Below, piece after piece: positions 9,548 to 16,720 of a stretch of DNA of 64,000 nucleotides. Made by a program: the position numbers and the translations under genes. The notes below the pieces were generated by a model. That model was given only the letters and a program-made list of their open reading frames with translations, had not been told where the DNA came from and did not search any database. Source of the DNA: Bacteroidales bacterium. Its GTDB lineage: Bacteria; Bacteroidota; Bacteroidia; Bacteroidales; Lentimicrobiaceae. Numbering within the stretch: position 1 is the stretch's first letter; each line of letters starts with the position of its first letter. Location of the stretch: NCBI GenBank assembly GCA_016709025.1, contig JADJEQ010000005.1, positions 62,001 through 126,000 of the forward strand. Reading direction: 5' to 3'.

Positions 9548-10303
9548 CTAATCCTCTCCAAAAAATATTTTTTCGTACTTTGACCGGTAATCCTGCTTTT
9601 TGTATTCAGGAAAGATAGCACTGAGCATTGCATCGGCAGCCAGTTGGTTCCCTTCATCGTTCAGGTGAACCCCGTCGGTGGTAAGTATGCCTTTTTCAAG
9701 ATTTTTGGTATTGTTCTGCAGATTGTGGGCAAGGAACAACTGCCGCAGATCGACCAGTTTGCATTGGTTGGCTGCAGCCAGATCGCGGATAATCTGTGAA
9801 TACAGGTTAAGGTCCCCGTCGAGCTGATTGGTATAATCGGTCCTTTCTCCGATAACAGCCGGCGTACACAGGATCACTTCCGCACCTCCCGCTTTAATCT
9901 TATTGATGACTGCCGTATAAAATTTCTCAAATTTGTCGGCATCGGTGCCGGTTCCCCATACTTTGTGCCACACATCATTTACTCCGACCCAAACAATTAC
10001 AATATCAGGATCTTTTGAAAGCACATCTTCTTCAAGCCGCAGGTAAAGGTCGTACACTTTATTGCCCCCGATGCCCGCGCCCAACAGTTCGAACTGACTA
10101 TCAAGGCCTTTTCTTATAAGGTAAGATTGCATTTTATCAATATAACCGTCTTGTTGAACTCCCATTTCAGTAATGGAATCCCCAAAAAATATGATCCGGG
10201 TGGGCTTTTTCATCATAAAAGAGAAAGTTAGAAGAATGGTGGAGGCAACAAGTGCCACGATCAGGGATTTTCGCCCTTTTTTCTGTAAATGCTTGATTTT
10301 CAT
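9548..10303 (-). CDS. SGNH/GDSL-type esterase, exported or membrane-anchored
   Basis: SGNH hydrolase of 251 residues with an N-terminal hydrophobic helix (13-30), so exported or anchored. Motif blocks: FGDSIT (nucleophile Ser43), AGIGGNK (Gly80/Asn81), GVNDVW (Asn109) and TTDGVHLND with Asp210 and His213. This is a complete catalytic set. In the context of a mannan locus an acetyl esterase acting on acetylated mannan or mannooligosaccharides is a sensible guess, but SGNH enzymes act on many esters. It is the last gene of the long minus-strand array, separated from the preceding gene by 344 bases holding a large palindromic repeat and a -7-like promoter box, so it may be transcribed on its own. 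Confidence 0.9.
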   Translation of the reverse strand: MKIKHLQKKGRKSLIVALVASTILLTFSFMMKKPTRIIFFGDSITEMGVQQDGYIDKMQSYLIRKGLDSQFELLGAGIGGNKVYDLYLRLEEDVLSKDPDIVIVWVGVNDVWHKVWGTGTDADKFEKFYTAVINKIKAGGAEVILCTPAVIGERTDYTNQLDGDLNLYSQIIRDLAAANQCKLVDLRQLFLAHNLQNNTKNLEKGILTTDGVHLNDEGNQLAADAMLSAIFPEYKKQDYRSKYEKIFFGED

Positions 10304-10311
10304 GTTAAAAT

Positions 10312-10518
10312 ACTGTTTAAATTTTGTTAAAATCTATGAATAGGCCCGTCCTTTAGGGCGGGCATAGTAATAAACTACAAAACCGCGGGCAAAATCCTGA
10401 AAAATTTGTAAATTCATAATAAATTTTTCAGGATTTTTGCCTTTATCTGTAATATTTTACTGGATAACCCGCCCTAAAGGACGGGCCTATTGAAAATGGA
10501 ATTATAAATTTAAACAGT
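10312..10518. repeat. 207-bp nested palindromic element (MITE-like or long RNA hairpin)
   Basis: Nested inverted repeats fold the whole stretch on one axis. Outer arms of 13 bases, 10312-10324 and 10506-10518; middle arms of 22 bases, perfect, 10341-10362 and 10468-10489, each G+C-rich (taggcccgtcctttagggcg core); inner arms around gcaaaatcctgaaaaattt at 10389-10407 matching aaatttttcaggatttttgc at about 10420-10440 with one bulge. Segments between the arms are also partly complementary. There is no reading frame of note inside. It lies between the Gfo/Idh and SGNH genes, in what would be the 5' untranslated region of the latter. Confidence 0.8.
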
Positions 10519-10539
10519 TTCTGTATGTTTTGAACGAAA

Positions 10540-10547
10540 CAAAGGTA
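10540..10547 (-). promoter_or_regulatory. -7-like promoter box (TACCTTTG on the minus strand)
   Basis: The plus strand reads caaaggta, i.e. TAnnTTTG on the minus strand, the Bacteroidota -7 consensus. A CAAA that could be a -33 TTTG lies at 10571-10574, 23 bases away, a little further than usual. It would drive the SGNH gene with a leader of about 230 nt containing the palindromic element. Confidence 0.4.
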
Positions 10548-10647
10548 AGAATCATTGGCTATTTCACCATCAAAGGATGTCAATTGCAAACCTGGAATAA
10601 GGTTGTTTTCAATGAACCAATGCCGGGTGTTCACTGATTTTTCCGAA

Positions 10648-11646
10648 CTAAAATCTTATTACCGAATCGGTTTCTGCACTTTTATAGGCTCCGAAAATAA
10701 TTTTCAGCGTATCGTTTACATCATCCAGTCCTGATAAAGGCGGAATGTCCTTCAGGATATAATCAGAAAATGCCGTGGCCTGACCAACAAAGGAACCGGG
10801 GTAATCGGCGCCGGTTTCAATTTTTTCGTTGTTGAAATATAAGGCATCGGAAATTACCAGGCTTCCTTCTGTGCCAATAATCCGGATGCCATTGATCATT
10901 TCAGCATGGCCGGAAGTCCACGATTGCATAAGCGTAGCCATTGAACCATCGGGATACAGCAAACTTACCTGTGCGGTATCTTCACAATCCATGTTTTTCA
11001 GTACCATTTTCGACTTGAAGCCCTGTACCTTTGCAGGTTTGCCAAGTAAGTAAAGCGCCTGGTAAACGAGGTGGTGACCACTGTCGATCAGTGTTCCGCC
11101 TGTGCCTGAAGCTTTTTTGGCCCTCCAGCCTGTTGCATGTGATTCAGAGATTGTGTGTGATGAAATAAAGGAAGAATGAATGATCTGCCCGAGCTTACCG
11201 GCTTCTATAATTTCTTTTGCTTTGCGAACCGCTTTCCGGTAGACAAAATTGTGGGCCGGAAAAACCTTTATGCCTTTTTCAATGCTGAGTTTCTGAATTT
11301 CAAGAAGTTGTTCAAAATCTGTAACTACAGGTTTTTCAACCATCAGGTGCTTCCCATTATTTATGGCAGCCATGATCTGTCCGAAGTGCAGCGGGTTAAT
11401 GCTGCCCAGGATCAATGCGTCGGTTTCAGGATCAGTAACCAGGCTTTCAAAGTTGTCGTAAGCCTTTAGGTTAAGTTCAGCGCATTTTTGCATCAGAAGC
11501 GCTTTTCCCTCAGCCTTATGTGTTTCATCTCCATGCAGTACATGACACAAACCGGTAATTTCTGCATCAGGGTTTTGATTGAATCCATGGTAATGAAAAT
11601 CGGCAATAAAGCCAATTCCCACCAGGCCAATTCGCAATTTCATCAT
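10648..11646 (-). CDS. Gfo/Idh/MocA-family oxidoreductase
   Basis: NAD(P)-dependent sugar dehydrogenase-like enzyme of 332 residues, cytoplasmic (no signal). The N-terminal Rossmann fold has GLVGIGFIADFH with the glycine motif at residues 7-15. The family EKP motif is at 104-106 (LMVEKPVVTD), and the C-terminal domain contains DSGHHLVYQALYLLG, with the histidine normally close to the substrate. Members oxidise or reduce sugars, inositols or sugar derivatives; the substrate cannot be read from the sequence. Its place at the end of the mannan array, 46 bases after a carbohydrate-binding-like gene, suggests it handles a released sugar. Start could be either of two adjacent ATG codons (11646 or 11643). 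Confidence 0.92.
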   Translation of the reverse strand: MMKLRIGLVGIGFIADFHYHGFNQNPDAEITGLCHVLHGDETHKAEGKALLMQKCAELNLKAYDNFESLVTDPETDALILGSINPLHFGQIMAAINNGKHLMVEKPVVTDFEQLLEIQKLSIEKGIKVFPAHNFVYRKAVRKAKEIIEAGKLGQIIHSSFISSHTISESHATGWRAKKASGTGGTLIDSGHHLVYQALYLLGKPAKVQGFKSKMVLKNMDCEDTAQVSLLYPDGSMATLMQSWTSGHAEMINGIRIIGTEGSLVISDALYFNNEKIETGADYPGSFVGQATAFSDYILKDIPPLSGLDDVNDTLKIIFGAYKSAETDSVIRF

Positions 11647-11692
11647 AAAAGAATATTTTTCAACCTGGCGTTAAAGATAGCATTTCAATCCC

Positions 11693-12337
11693 TCACCTGG
11701 AAGGTTCGTAGTTCGTTAATTTAATATTATCGAACCATCCTTCCACAAATCCTGACGGACTGGTAGAGCTTAACCGCAATCCCACTTCAAAGCATTTAAC
11801 TTCATCGCTTTTCAGGTCAAAATCAGCTTTAACCGCACCCCAGTTTTCATATTTCAAGTCGGCGAACTTCACTTTTACGAAATTCCATTCTTTCGAAGTG
11901 AGTGGAATCATATTTACCGCGCCCCATTTGATCTTATGTCCCTTGCTCAGCACCAGGAAATTAAGCATCAGGGTATCGCCATCACCTGCCTTGCACCAGA
12001 ACGACATCCAGGTGTTTTCCTTAAAGGATTTCCACGTTTCCTCCATTCCGCTGACCGCGAAGGTGTCTGCTTTTATATCGGTAAACCATGCGAAGGGGCG
12101 GTTACCCGGAACAGAATCCCAGCGAACGTGCAAACAAACATTTGATTTTTCATCGCACTGGTTTGCTTTCCTCTCATCATACATGAATTTTACCTGTGGA
12201 TTGTCTTTCCACCAGCCTTTGGTATCCGGTTTATTTTCATAATCCGCAATCAGAAGCTGTTTATTTTGAGCGGTAGCAGTAAAGGAAGAAATCAATAAAA
12301 CAGAAAATAGCCCTAATGTTTTAATTATCATGCACAT
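11693..12337 (-). CDS. Secreted carbohydrate-binding-like protein (jelly-roll, CBM11/CIA30-like), function unknown
   Basis: Small secreted protein, 214 residues, with a signal peptide ending TATAQ (residues 1-24). The rest (LLIADYEN, then WMSFWCKAGDGDTLMLNFLV and a C-terminal GWFDNIKLT) has the pattern of a galactose-binding-like beta-sandwich as in CBM11 or CIA30 domains: opening D-x-E strand, aromatic residues across the sheet and a closing FDNI strand that binds calcium in relatives. No enzyme motif is seen. It follows the DUF5060 glycosidase gene by 14 bases and may assist it as a free binding module. The assignment to a fold is by pattern, not by search; a lytic role cannot be excluded. 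Confidence 0.7.
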   Translation of the reverse strand: MCMIIKTLGLFSVLLISSFTATAQNKQLLIADYENKPDTKGWWKDNPQVKFMYDERKANQCDEKSNVCLHVRWDSVPGNRPFAWFTDIKADTFAVSGMEETWKSFKENTWMSFWCKAGDGDTLMLNFLVLSKGHKIKWGAVNMIPLTSKEWNFVKVKFADLKYENWGAVKADFDLKSDEVKCFEVGLRLSSTSPSGFVEGWFDNIKLTNYEPSR

Positions 12338-12351
12338 ATAATTTTCTGGGT

Positions 12352-14070
12352 TTAATCGAAGATCAATATCAAATCGTCTTTTGACTGAAGCTTCAACTCA
12401 TTGATTTTAATGCTTTTATCGGGCATTGCAGTGAAACTTAAAGTGCTGTACTTCCCTGTTTCACAGTCAAAGCAGCTTACCTGGTTTATTGTTTTCAGTG
12501 GACCTATGCCACTGATTTGAATACTTTCGCTGTTTGCATTTGAATTGTACAGGTAAATAAAGTTTTTGTTACCACATCTTACAGCGTAAGCGATGACTCC
12601 ATCCTGAAGTGACTTTACGTCCAATGATTCAAATTGACCGCCACCGGCCGTGAGCATGCTTCGGTTGATTTCACTTACCTGTTTGAAATAGCCCATCATT
12701 CCCCTGTTTTCGAAGAATTCCCACCACCAGCTCATGGGCAAAACGGGTGTTGGACTAAACAGCCCATACCACAACGCCCGTTTGAAATCACCGTCCATTT
12801 CATCTCCAAAGTCGTTGAAATTTTTGCTCCAGTCCCATTCATAACCGCTCTCACCGATGATGTATGGTTTGTTGTGTTTTTGGGTATACTGACGGATGGT
12901 TCCGGGGATCCCGTCGGTATTTTTATAGATATGTTTCTGGTTGATGTCGATGTTTTTCAGGTCGTTCATGCCAACCACATCACGGTGAGAAATGCTGGTG
13001 GTAACCATGTGCCGGTATGGGTCGGTATTTTTAAGGAATGTACTCATTTCGTCGTGCCAGGCTGTGATAACGGCATCGGGGATTCTGTCTTCAGGTTTAC
13101 CATGATACATGGCATTGTCAATTTCGTTGAAAAACTCCCAGGCACCGATTGCCGGGCTGTAGCCATAGCGGGCCACCATTAGCCGGAGTTTGTTTTTATA
13201 TTGCTGTCTGGCATCCGGCAGGGTGAAAAATTCATAGGGTGTTTTTGCAAAACCTCCGTTGGCAACATTGTAACTGCTGATTTCCCAGCCAAGGCCCATG
13301 TATCCCACGTGGCTTTCAAGTGCAGGCATCATGTGAATGCCGAGTGAATCGCAGAGTTCAACCAACTGGTCCATGCGTTTCATGCCGCTTTCGTTGTAGG
13401 ACGACGAGGAATTTTGGTAGCGGCTGTTGTTGCTTACTGTTTTCCAGTCAACCGGAAGGTTCCAGTAAATCATCCAGGTACGGAAGAAGTTACCGCCATT
13501 TGCTGCCAACTTTGTCAGCATGTAATTGTAGTTAAAGCGTTTGTCTTCGTGAAGTGCCCTGAAGTATTTCGAATCGTCTTCATCCCGCGATTCCCAGCAG
13601 ATATTTTCACCGATTCCACGAAACAACTCACCATTGTCATAACGCAAAGTATAGAAATCATTCGGGTTCAGAAATCCTTTTCCTTTTGATGGACTTACAC
13701 TAAATTCTGCTTTTGGAGTTGATGAAACGATTTTCCCATTTTCCTTTAACTCGAATTGGTAAGAATAAACTCCTGTTTCACGTGCGGCAAACCGGGCTTT
13801 CCAGAGCGATTCGCTCCCACTTTTACCTGATTCGTAATAACACGGCAACGACAAATGTTTGCCTGATGGCGAAGTGAGAATCATATCCAACGCTATTTCG
13901 CTAAATGCATATGGATTGTTCCATGTGGCATTCAAAACCACATTCCATTCGGCTTTCTGATATTGATTAACCTTTGTTTGGAGCAAGTCGGTTTTTTGAA
14001 TCTGGGCTCTCAGGCTAATGGAGAGAACTACTAATAGTGTCGCGAGAATGAATCGTTTCTTTTGGTTCAT
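12352..14070 (-). CDS. Secreted clan GH-A glycoside hydrolase with N-terminal DUF5060 domain
   Basis: Exported enzyme, 572 residues, signal peptide ending SLRAQ near residue 22. Residues about 25-130 match the DUF5060 beta-sandwich found in front of GH5-like barrels (AEWNVVLNATWNNPYAFSEI, then a GVYSYQFEL strand). The (beta/alpha)8 barrel follows, with AWEFFNEID giving acid/base Glu316 and IIGESGYEWDW giving nucleophile Glu407, plus SWWWEFFENRG near 465. A C-terminal beta domain (about 490-572) closes the protein. The pattern is of GH5-related DUF4038/DUF5060 enzymes; the exact family and substrate are uncertain, but the locus points to a mannan or glucomannan linkage. It lies 11 bases after the GH30-like gene, so the two are probably co-transcribed. 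Confidence 0.85.
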   Translation of the reverse strand: MNQKKRFILATLLVVLSISLRAQIQKTDLLQTKVNQYQKAEWNVVLNATWNNPYAFSEIALDMILTSPSGKHLSLPCYYESGKSGSESLWKARFAARETGVYSYQFELKENGKIVSSTPKAEFSVSPSKGKGFLNPNDFYTLRYDNGELFRGIGENICWESRDEDDSKYFRALHEDKRFNYNYMLTKLAANGGNFFRTWMIYWNLPVDWKTVSNNSRYQNSSSSYNESGMKRMDQLVELCDSLGIHMMPALESHVGYMGLGWEISSYNVANGGFAKTPYEFFTLPDARQQYKNKLRLMVARYGYSPAIGAWEFFNEIDNAMYHGKPEDRIPDAVITAWHDEMSTFLKNTDPYRHMVTTSISHRDVVGMNDLKNIDINQKHIYKNTDGIPGTIRQYTQKHNKPYIIGESGYEWDWSKNFNDFGDEMDGDFKRALWYGLFSPTPVLPMSWWWEFFENRGMMGYFKQVSEINRSMLTAGGGQFESLDVKSLQDGVIAYAVRCGNKNFIYLYNSNANSESIQISGIGPLKTINQVSCFDCETGKYSTLSFTAMPDKSIKINELKLQSKDDLILIFD

Positions 14071-14081
14071 CAGAAATTTTG

Positions 14082-16130
14082 TTAATCGTTTATCAGGCTT
14101 GTATAGGTCTGTGCTTCAAGCGTAAAGTCTGTTTTCCCTTCGGTAACCGGTACTGTTTTTATTTTTTTCATTCCCCGGTTTGCATCTGTAACAAAAATGT
14201 TGAACGATTTTACTGTTTCAGGAATTCCGGTGAGCATGACTTCCCGGCTGGCTCCATTGTTAACCAGATGAATGGTGTAGGTTCCATTGGCAATATCACC
14301 TGCTGCGGCGCAGCTGATGCCCGGTCTGTCGCAGGTGATTGGCAACCAGAATGAACCTGCCGGTGTGGCGCCCAGTTGTTTCAGGTTCCAGAAGCGTTGT
14401 GTCGGACGCAGGGGACCTTCATCACCGTAAAGGCCTTTGCCTGTCAGCACTGAATAATCGGATGTAAGCTGCCACTCCATAATCGTTACAGGCTGGCAGA
14501 GGTTGCAAATGCGGATATAGGTGTCGATTTCTCCGAGTTGAAACCAGGGCTGGAGAAAAACCAGCGGCGAACGGTGAGCGGCTGAATTGGTGCCACCTTC
14601 GGTAACCATCAGCGGAACATTCATGGCTTCTGATGCGCGCGCCCATTCATTTAAATCGTTTGTATTACAGCCATGATAGGTATGAAGTGCGATGGCTCCT
14701 ATGTAAGGATGGATAGATGGATCGTTGATGGTTGGCCACACTATTTTAGCAGCAAGGGCCGTTCCGTGACCGGTGTCACCCAGCAGCATTTTTGTAGACA
14801 AACCTTTTGACTTAAGGTACGCTCCAATGGCTTTATTGAAAATAGCATGTTCTTCAGGTGTTTGAAAAACTTCAACTCCGCAATCGGGTTCGTTAAACGA
14901 GAACATGCTGGCTTCAACACCATATTCCAGCTTCAGATATATGAGGTATCGGGCAATGGATTCGCAAATCTGATCCATTTTTTTCTGGTCGAGGTGCACG
15001 CCTTTTTTAGGAATGTTGTTTTTATCAACGGCCCAATCGGGTGCGGCCCATACTGATACAATAACCGGGATATCGCGTTGCTGCAGTTTTTGGGCTAATT
15101 CCATTTGCTCATATACACGTTTCGGAAGCTTACCGGCTTTGGCCTGTTCAGTAGGATTTACGCCTTCTTCCGGCTGCCAGTTTTCCCACCACATCGAAAT
15201 GCGTCCCCACGTAACACGCAGGCTGTCGAGGCAATAATCAATAACCATCGGGTCCTTATCAGGAAACTGGTTACGGTAGTTTCCGCTGATGCCATCCCAT
15301 TTGCGACCGGGGTTTTTCGCATCCAGAGTTAGAGTTACCGGCTCGCGGTCAATTGTTCCCGAGGCTTCAATATCAAAAATCATTTGTTTAGAAACACCTT
15401 TTTGGGCATTTCCTTTAATCATTGTAAAGTAGAGCTGGTAATCGGCCTTTTCCATAACCGGATCGCTTTCGACAAACTTTTGTTGCGGCCAGGGATCGTT
15501 TTTATAGGCCGGATTACCATCAAAATCCTGGTGCAGAAATACTTCCACTGTTTCATCCGAGGTAATCGTGTAAAACCTGTTGGCAGATTTCCACACTATT
15601 TTATTGGCTTTTACCCGGATAAAATCTCCATTGGCTTTTTTTGATGCCGATTTCAAGTCCAGTTCGGAAATCTGTTTCTTATTGTTGAAAAAAGTGATGG
15701 TTCCCTCCGAAAACTCTTTTCCGGGCACTTCCATACAGAAATAAGTTCCGGCCTGTGAAATAACTTCGTTGGCTTTGATAGTCATTTCTACCTGTGCTTT
15801 GCCTTTCCCGGTTTCGCTCATGCGGCTGGTAAAGTCGAGCGGCAGGCCCAGCAGAAAATGTGAAACGGTATGCGTGTTCTCTACAACGGTATAGGTTTGA
15901 GTGCCTTCCCAGTTGTATTTTTCGGTTTTTACATAGCTTTTCCAGTCGGGATTAACTGATCGGAGAGATGTTTCAAACCTCATTTCTTCACCATCAATAA
16001 AGATGCTTTTAATATTGCCCCATGGAGTACAGACAGGTTGTGCTGAAAGTTGGCTAAATCCGGCAAGCAATAAAATTGCTGCAATTAATTTCAGATATTT
16101 CATGGTCATAGCCTTTTTCAATGTTATCAA
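14082..16130 (-). CDS. Secreted GH30-like (clan GH-A) glycoside hydrolase with large N-terminal region
   Basis: Exported protein of up to 682 residues. In-frame Met codons at residues 1, 8 and 10 compete; MKYLKLIAAILLLAG from residue 10 (start at 16103) gives the neatest signal peptide, ending QLSAQ. About 240 residues of beta-rich N-terminal sequence of unknown family precede a (beta/alpha)8 barrel. That barrel has MFSFNEPDCG (acid/base Glu414) and LMVTEGGTNS (nucleophile Glu511), and a C-terminal beta-sandwich (YTIHLVNNGASREVMLTG) like that of GH30. GH30 is the best guess, but GH39 or a new clan A family are possible. It sits in the mannan array, 108 bases after the GlcG/HbpS-like gene and 11 bases before the DUF5060 enzyme. 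Confidence 0.8.
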   Translation of the reverse strand: MITLKKAMTMKYLKLIAAILLLAGFSQLSAQPVCTPWGNIKSIFIDGEEMRFETSLRSVNPDWKSYVKTEKYNWEGTQTYTVVENTHTVSHFLLGLPLDFTSRMSETGKGKAQVEMTIKANEVISQAGTYFCMEVPGKEFSEGTITFFNNKKQISELDLKSASKKANGDFIRVKANKIVWKSANRFYTITSDETVEVFLHQDFDGNPAYKNDPWPQQKFVESDPVMEKADYQLYFTMIKGNAQKGVSKQMIFDIEASGTIDREPVTLTLDAKNPGRKWDGISGNYRNQFPDKDPMVIDYCLDSLRVTWGRISMWWENWQPEEGVNPTEQAKAGKLPKRVYEQMELAQKLQQRDIPVIVSVWAAPDWAVDKNNIPKKGVHLDQKKMDQICESIARYLIYLKLEYGVEASMFSFNEPDCGVEVFQTPEEHAIFNKAIGAYLKSKGLSTKMLLGDTGHGTALAAKIVWPTINDPSIHPYIGAIALHTYHGCNTNDLNEWARASEAMNVPLMVTEGGTNSAAHRSPLVFLQPWFQLGEIDTYIRICNLCQPVTIMEWQLTSDYSVLTGKGLYGDEGPLRPTQRFWNLKQLGATPAGSFWLPITCDRPGISCAAAGDIANGTYTIHLVNNGASREVMLTGIPETVKSFNIFVTDANRGMKKIKTVPVTEGKTDFTLEAQTYTSLIND

Positions 16131-16238
16131 ATGTTTTGCGACCAGGGAATTTCAGAAGTTGGCCGAGACATGTTACTGGCAGTTGTTTCTTCCCTGAAAT
16201 GATTGTTTTATGGAATCACAGAGAACTTTGCGGGTTTG

Positions 16239-16703
16239 TCAGTTGATCGGATGTGATTTTTTATCAATTAAAGACAGCGCCCTTTTTACGATTTCAAGGT
16301 CGTTGAATCCCCTGAATCCGCTGAAACCGACAGAAATCAGGGTACCATTCGCCAAAACTATGGGTTGTCCGCCCTCCCAGCCAATCAGGTCGGGCATGCC
16401 GATGCCGAATTTCTCCTCCCCGAATTCGCCATTGAATAGTTTTTGCTCATATTCACCGGTTTTCATGCCGGTAATCCACACCTGGCTGGCTTTGATCCAT
16501 GCGTTTTTAAAAAACTGACGACCCTTCACTTTATCGGTTCCCCAGATTTTTCCATACACATTTCCCTCTTCATCCAACAGGCAAACCGCTACATTTCCTC
16601 CGGCGAAAGCATCGGAAGGGTTGGCCGAGAACTCAGGAATCAGTTGCCCCAGGGTTTTGAAAAACTTTTCAATGAAGGTGTTCATGGATTCGCCCGACAT
16701 CAT
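16239..16703 (-). CDS. GlcG/HbpS-like (DUF336) protein
   Basis: Cytoplasmic-looking protein of 154 residues with no signal peptide. The pattern matches the GlcG/HbpS (heme-degrading, DUF336) fold: VAVCLLDEEGNVYG, AWIKASQVWITGM, GIGMPDLIGWEGGQPI and GTLISVGFSGF, the last corresponding to the family's conserved glycine-rich strand. Some family members bind heme or cobalamin; others occur beside catabolic genes with unknown roles. Here it lies 17 bases after a GH2 gene inside a glycan-degradation array, which is unexpected. It may be an accessory to the aldo/keto reductase or Gfo/Idh enzyme of the same array, but that is a guess. Two adjacent ATG codons (16703, 16700) could be the start. Confidence 0.75.
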   Translation of the reverse strand: MMSGESMNTFIEKFFKTLGQLIPEFSANPSDAFAGGNVAVCLLDEEGNVYGKIWGTDKVKGRQFFKNAWIKASQVWITGMKTGEYEQKLFNGEFGEEKFGIGMPDLIGWEGGQPIVLANGTLISVGFSGFRGFNDLEIVKRALSLIDKKSHPIN

Positions 16704-16720
16704 AATAAATGGTTTATGGT

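Noticed and set aside
10341..10489. Insertion sequence between the Gfo/Idh and SGNH genes
   Set aside because: The inverted repeats enclose only about 105 bases, without any transposase frame; at most a non-autonomous element.
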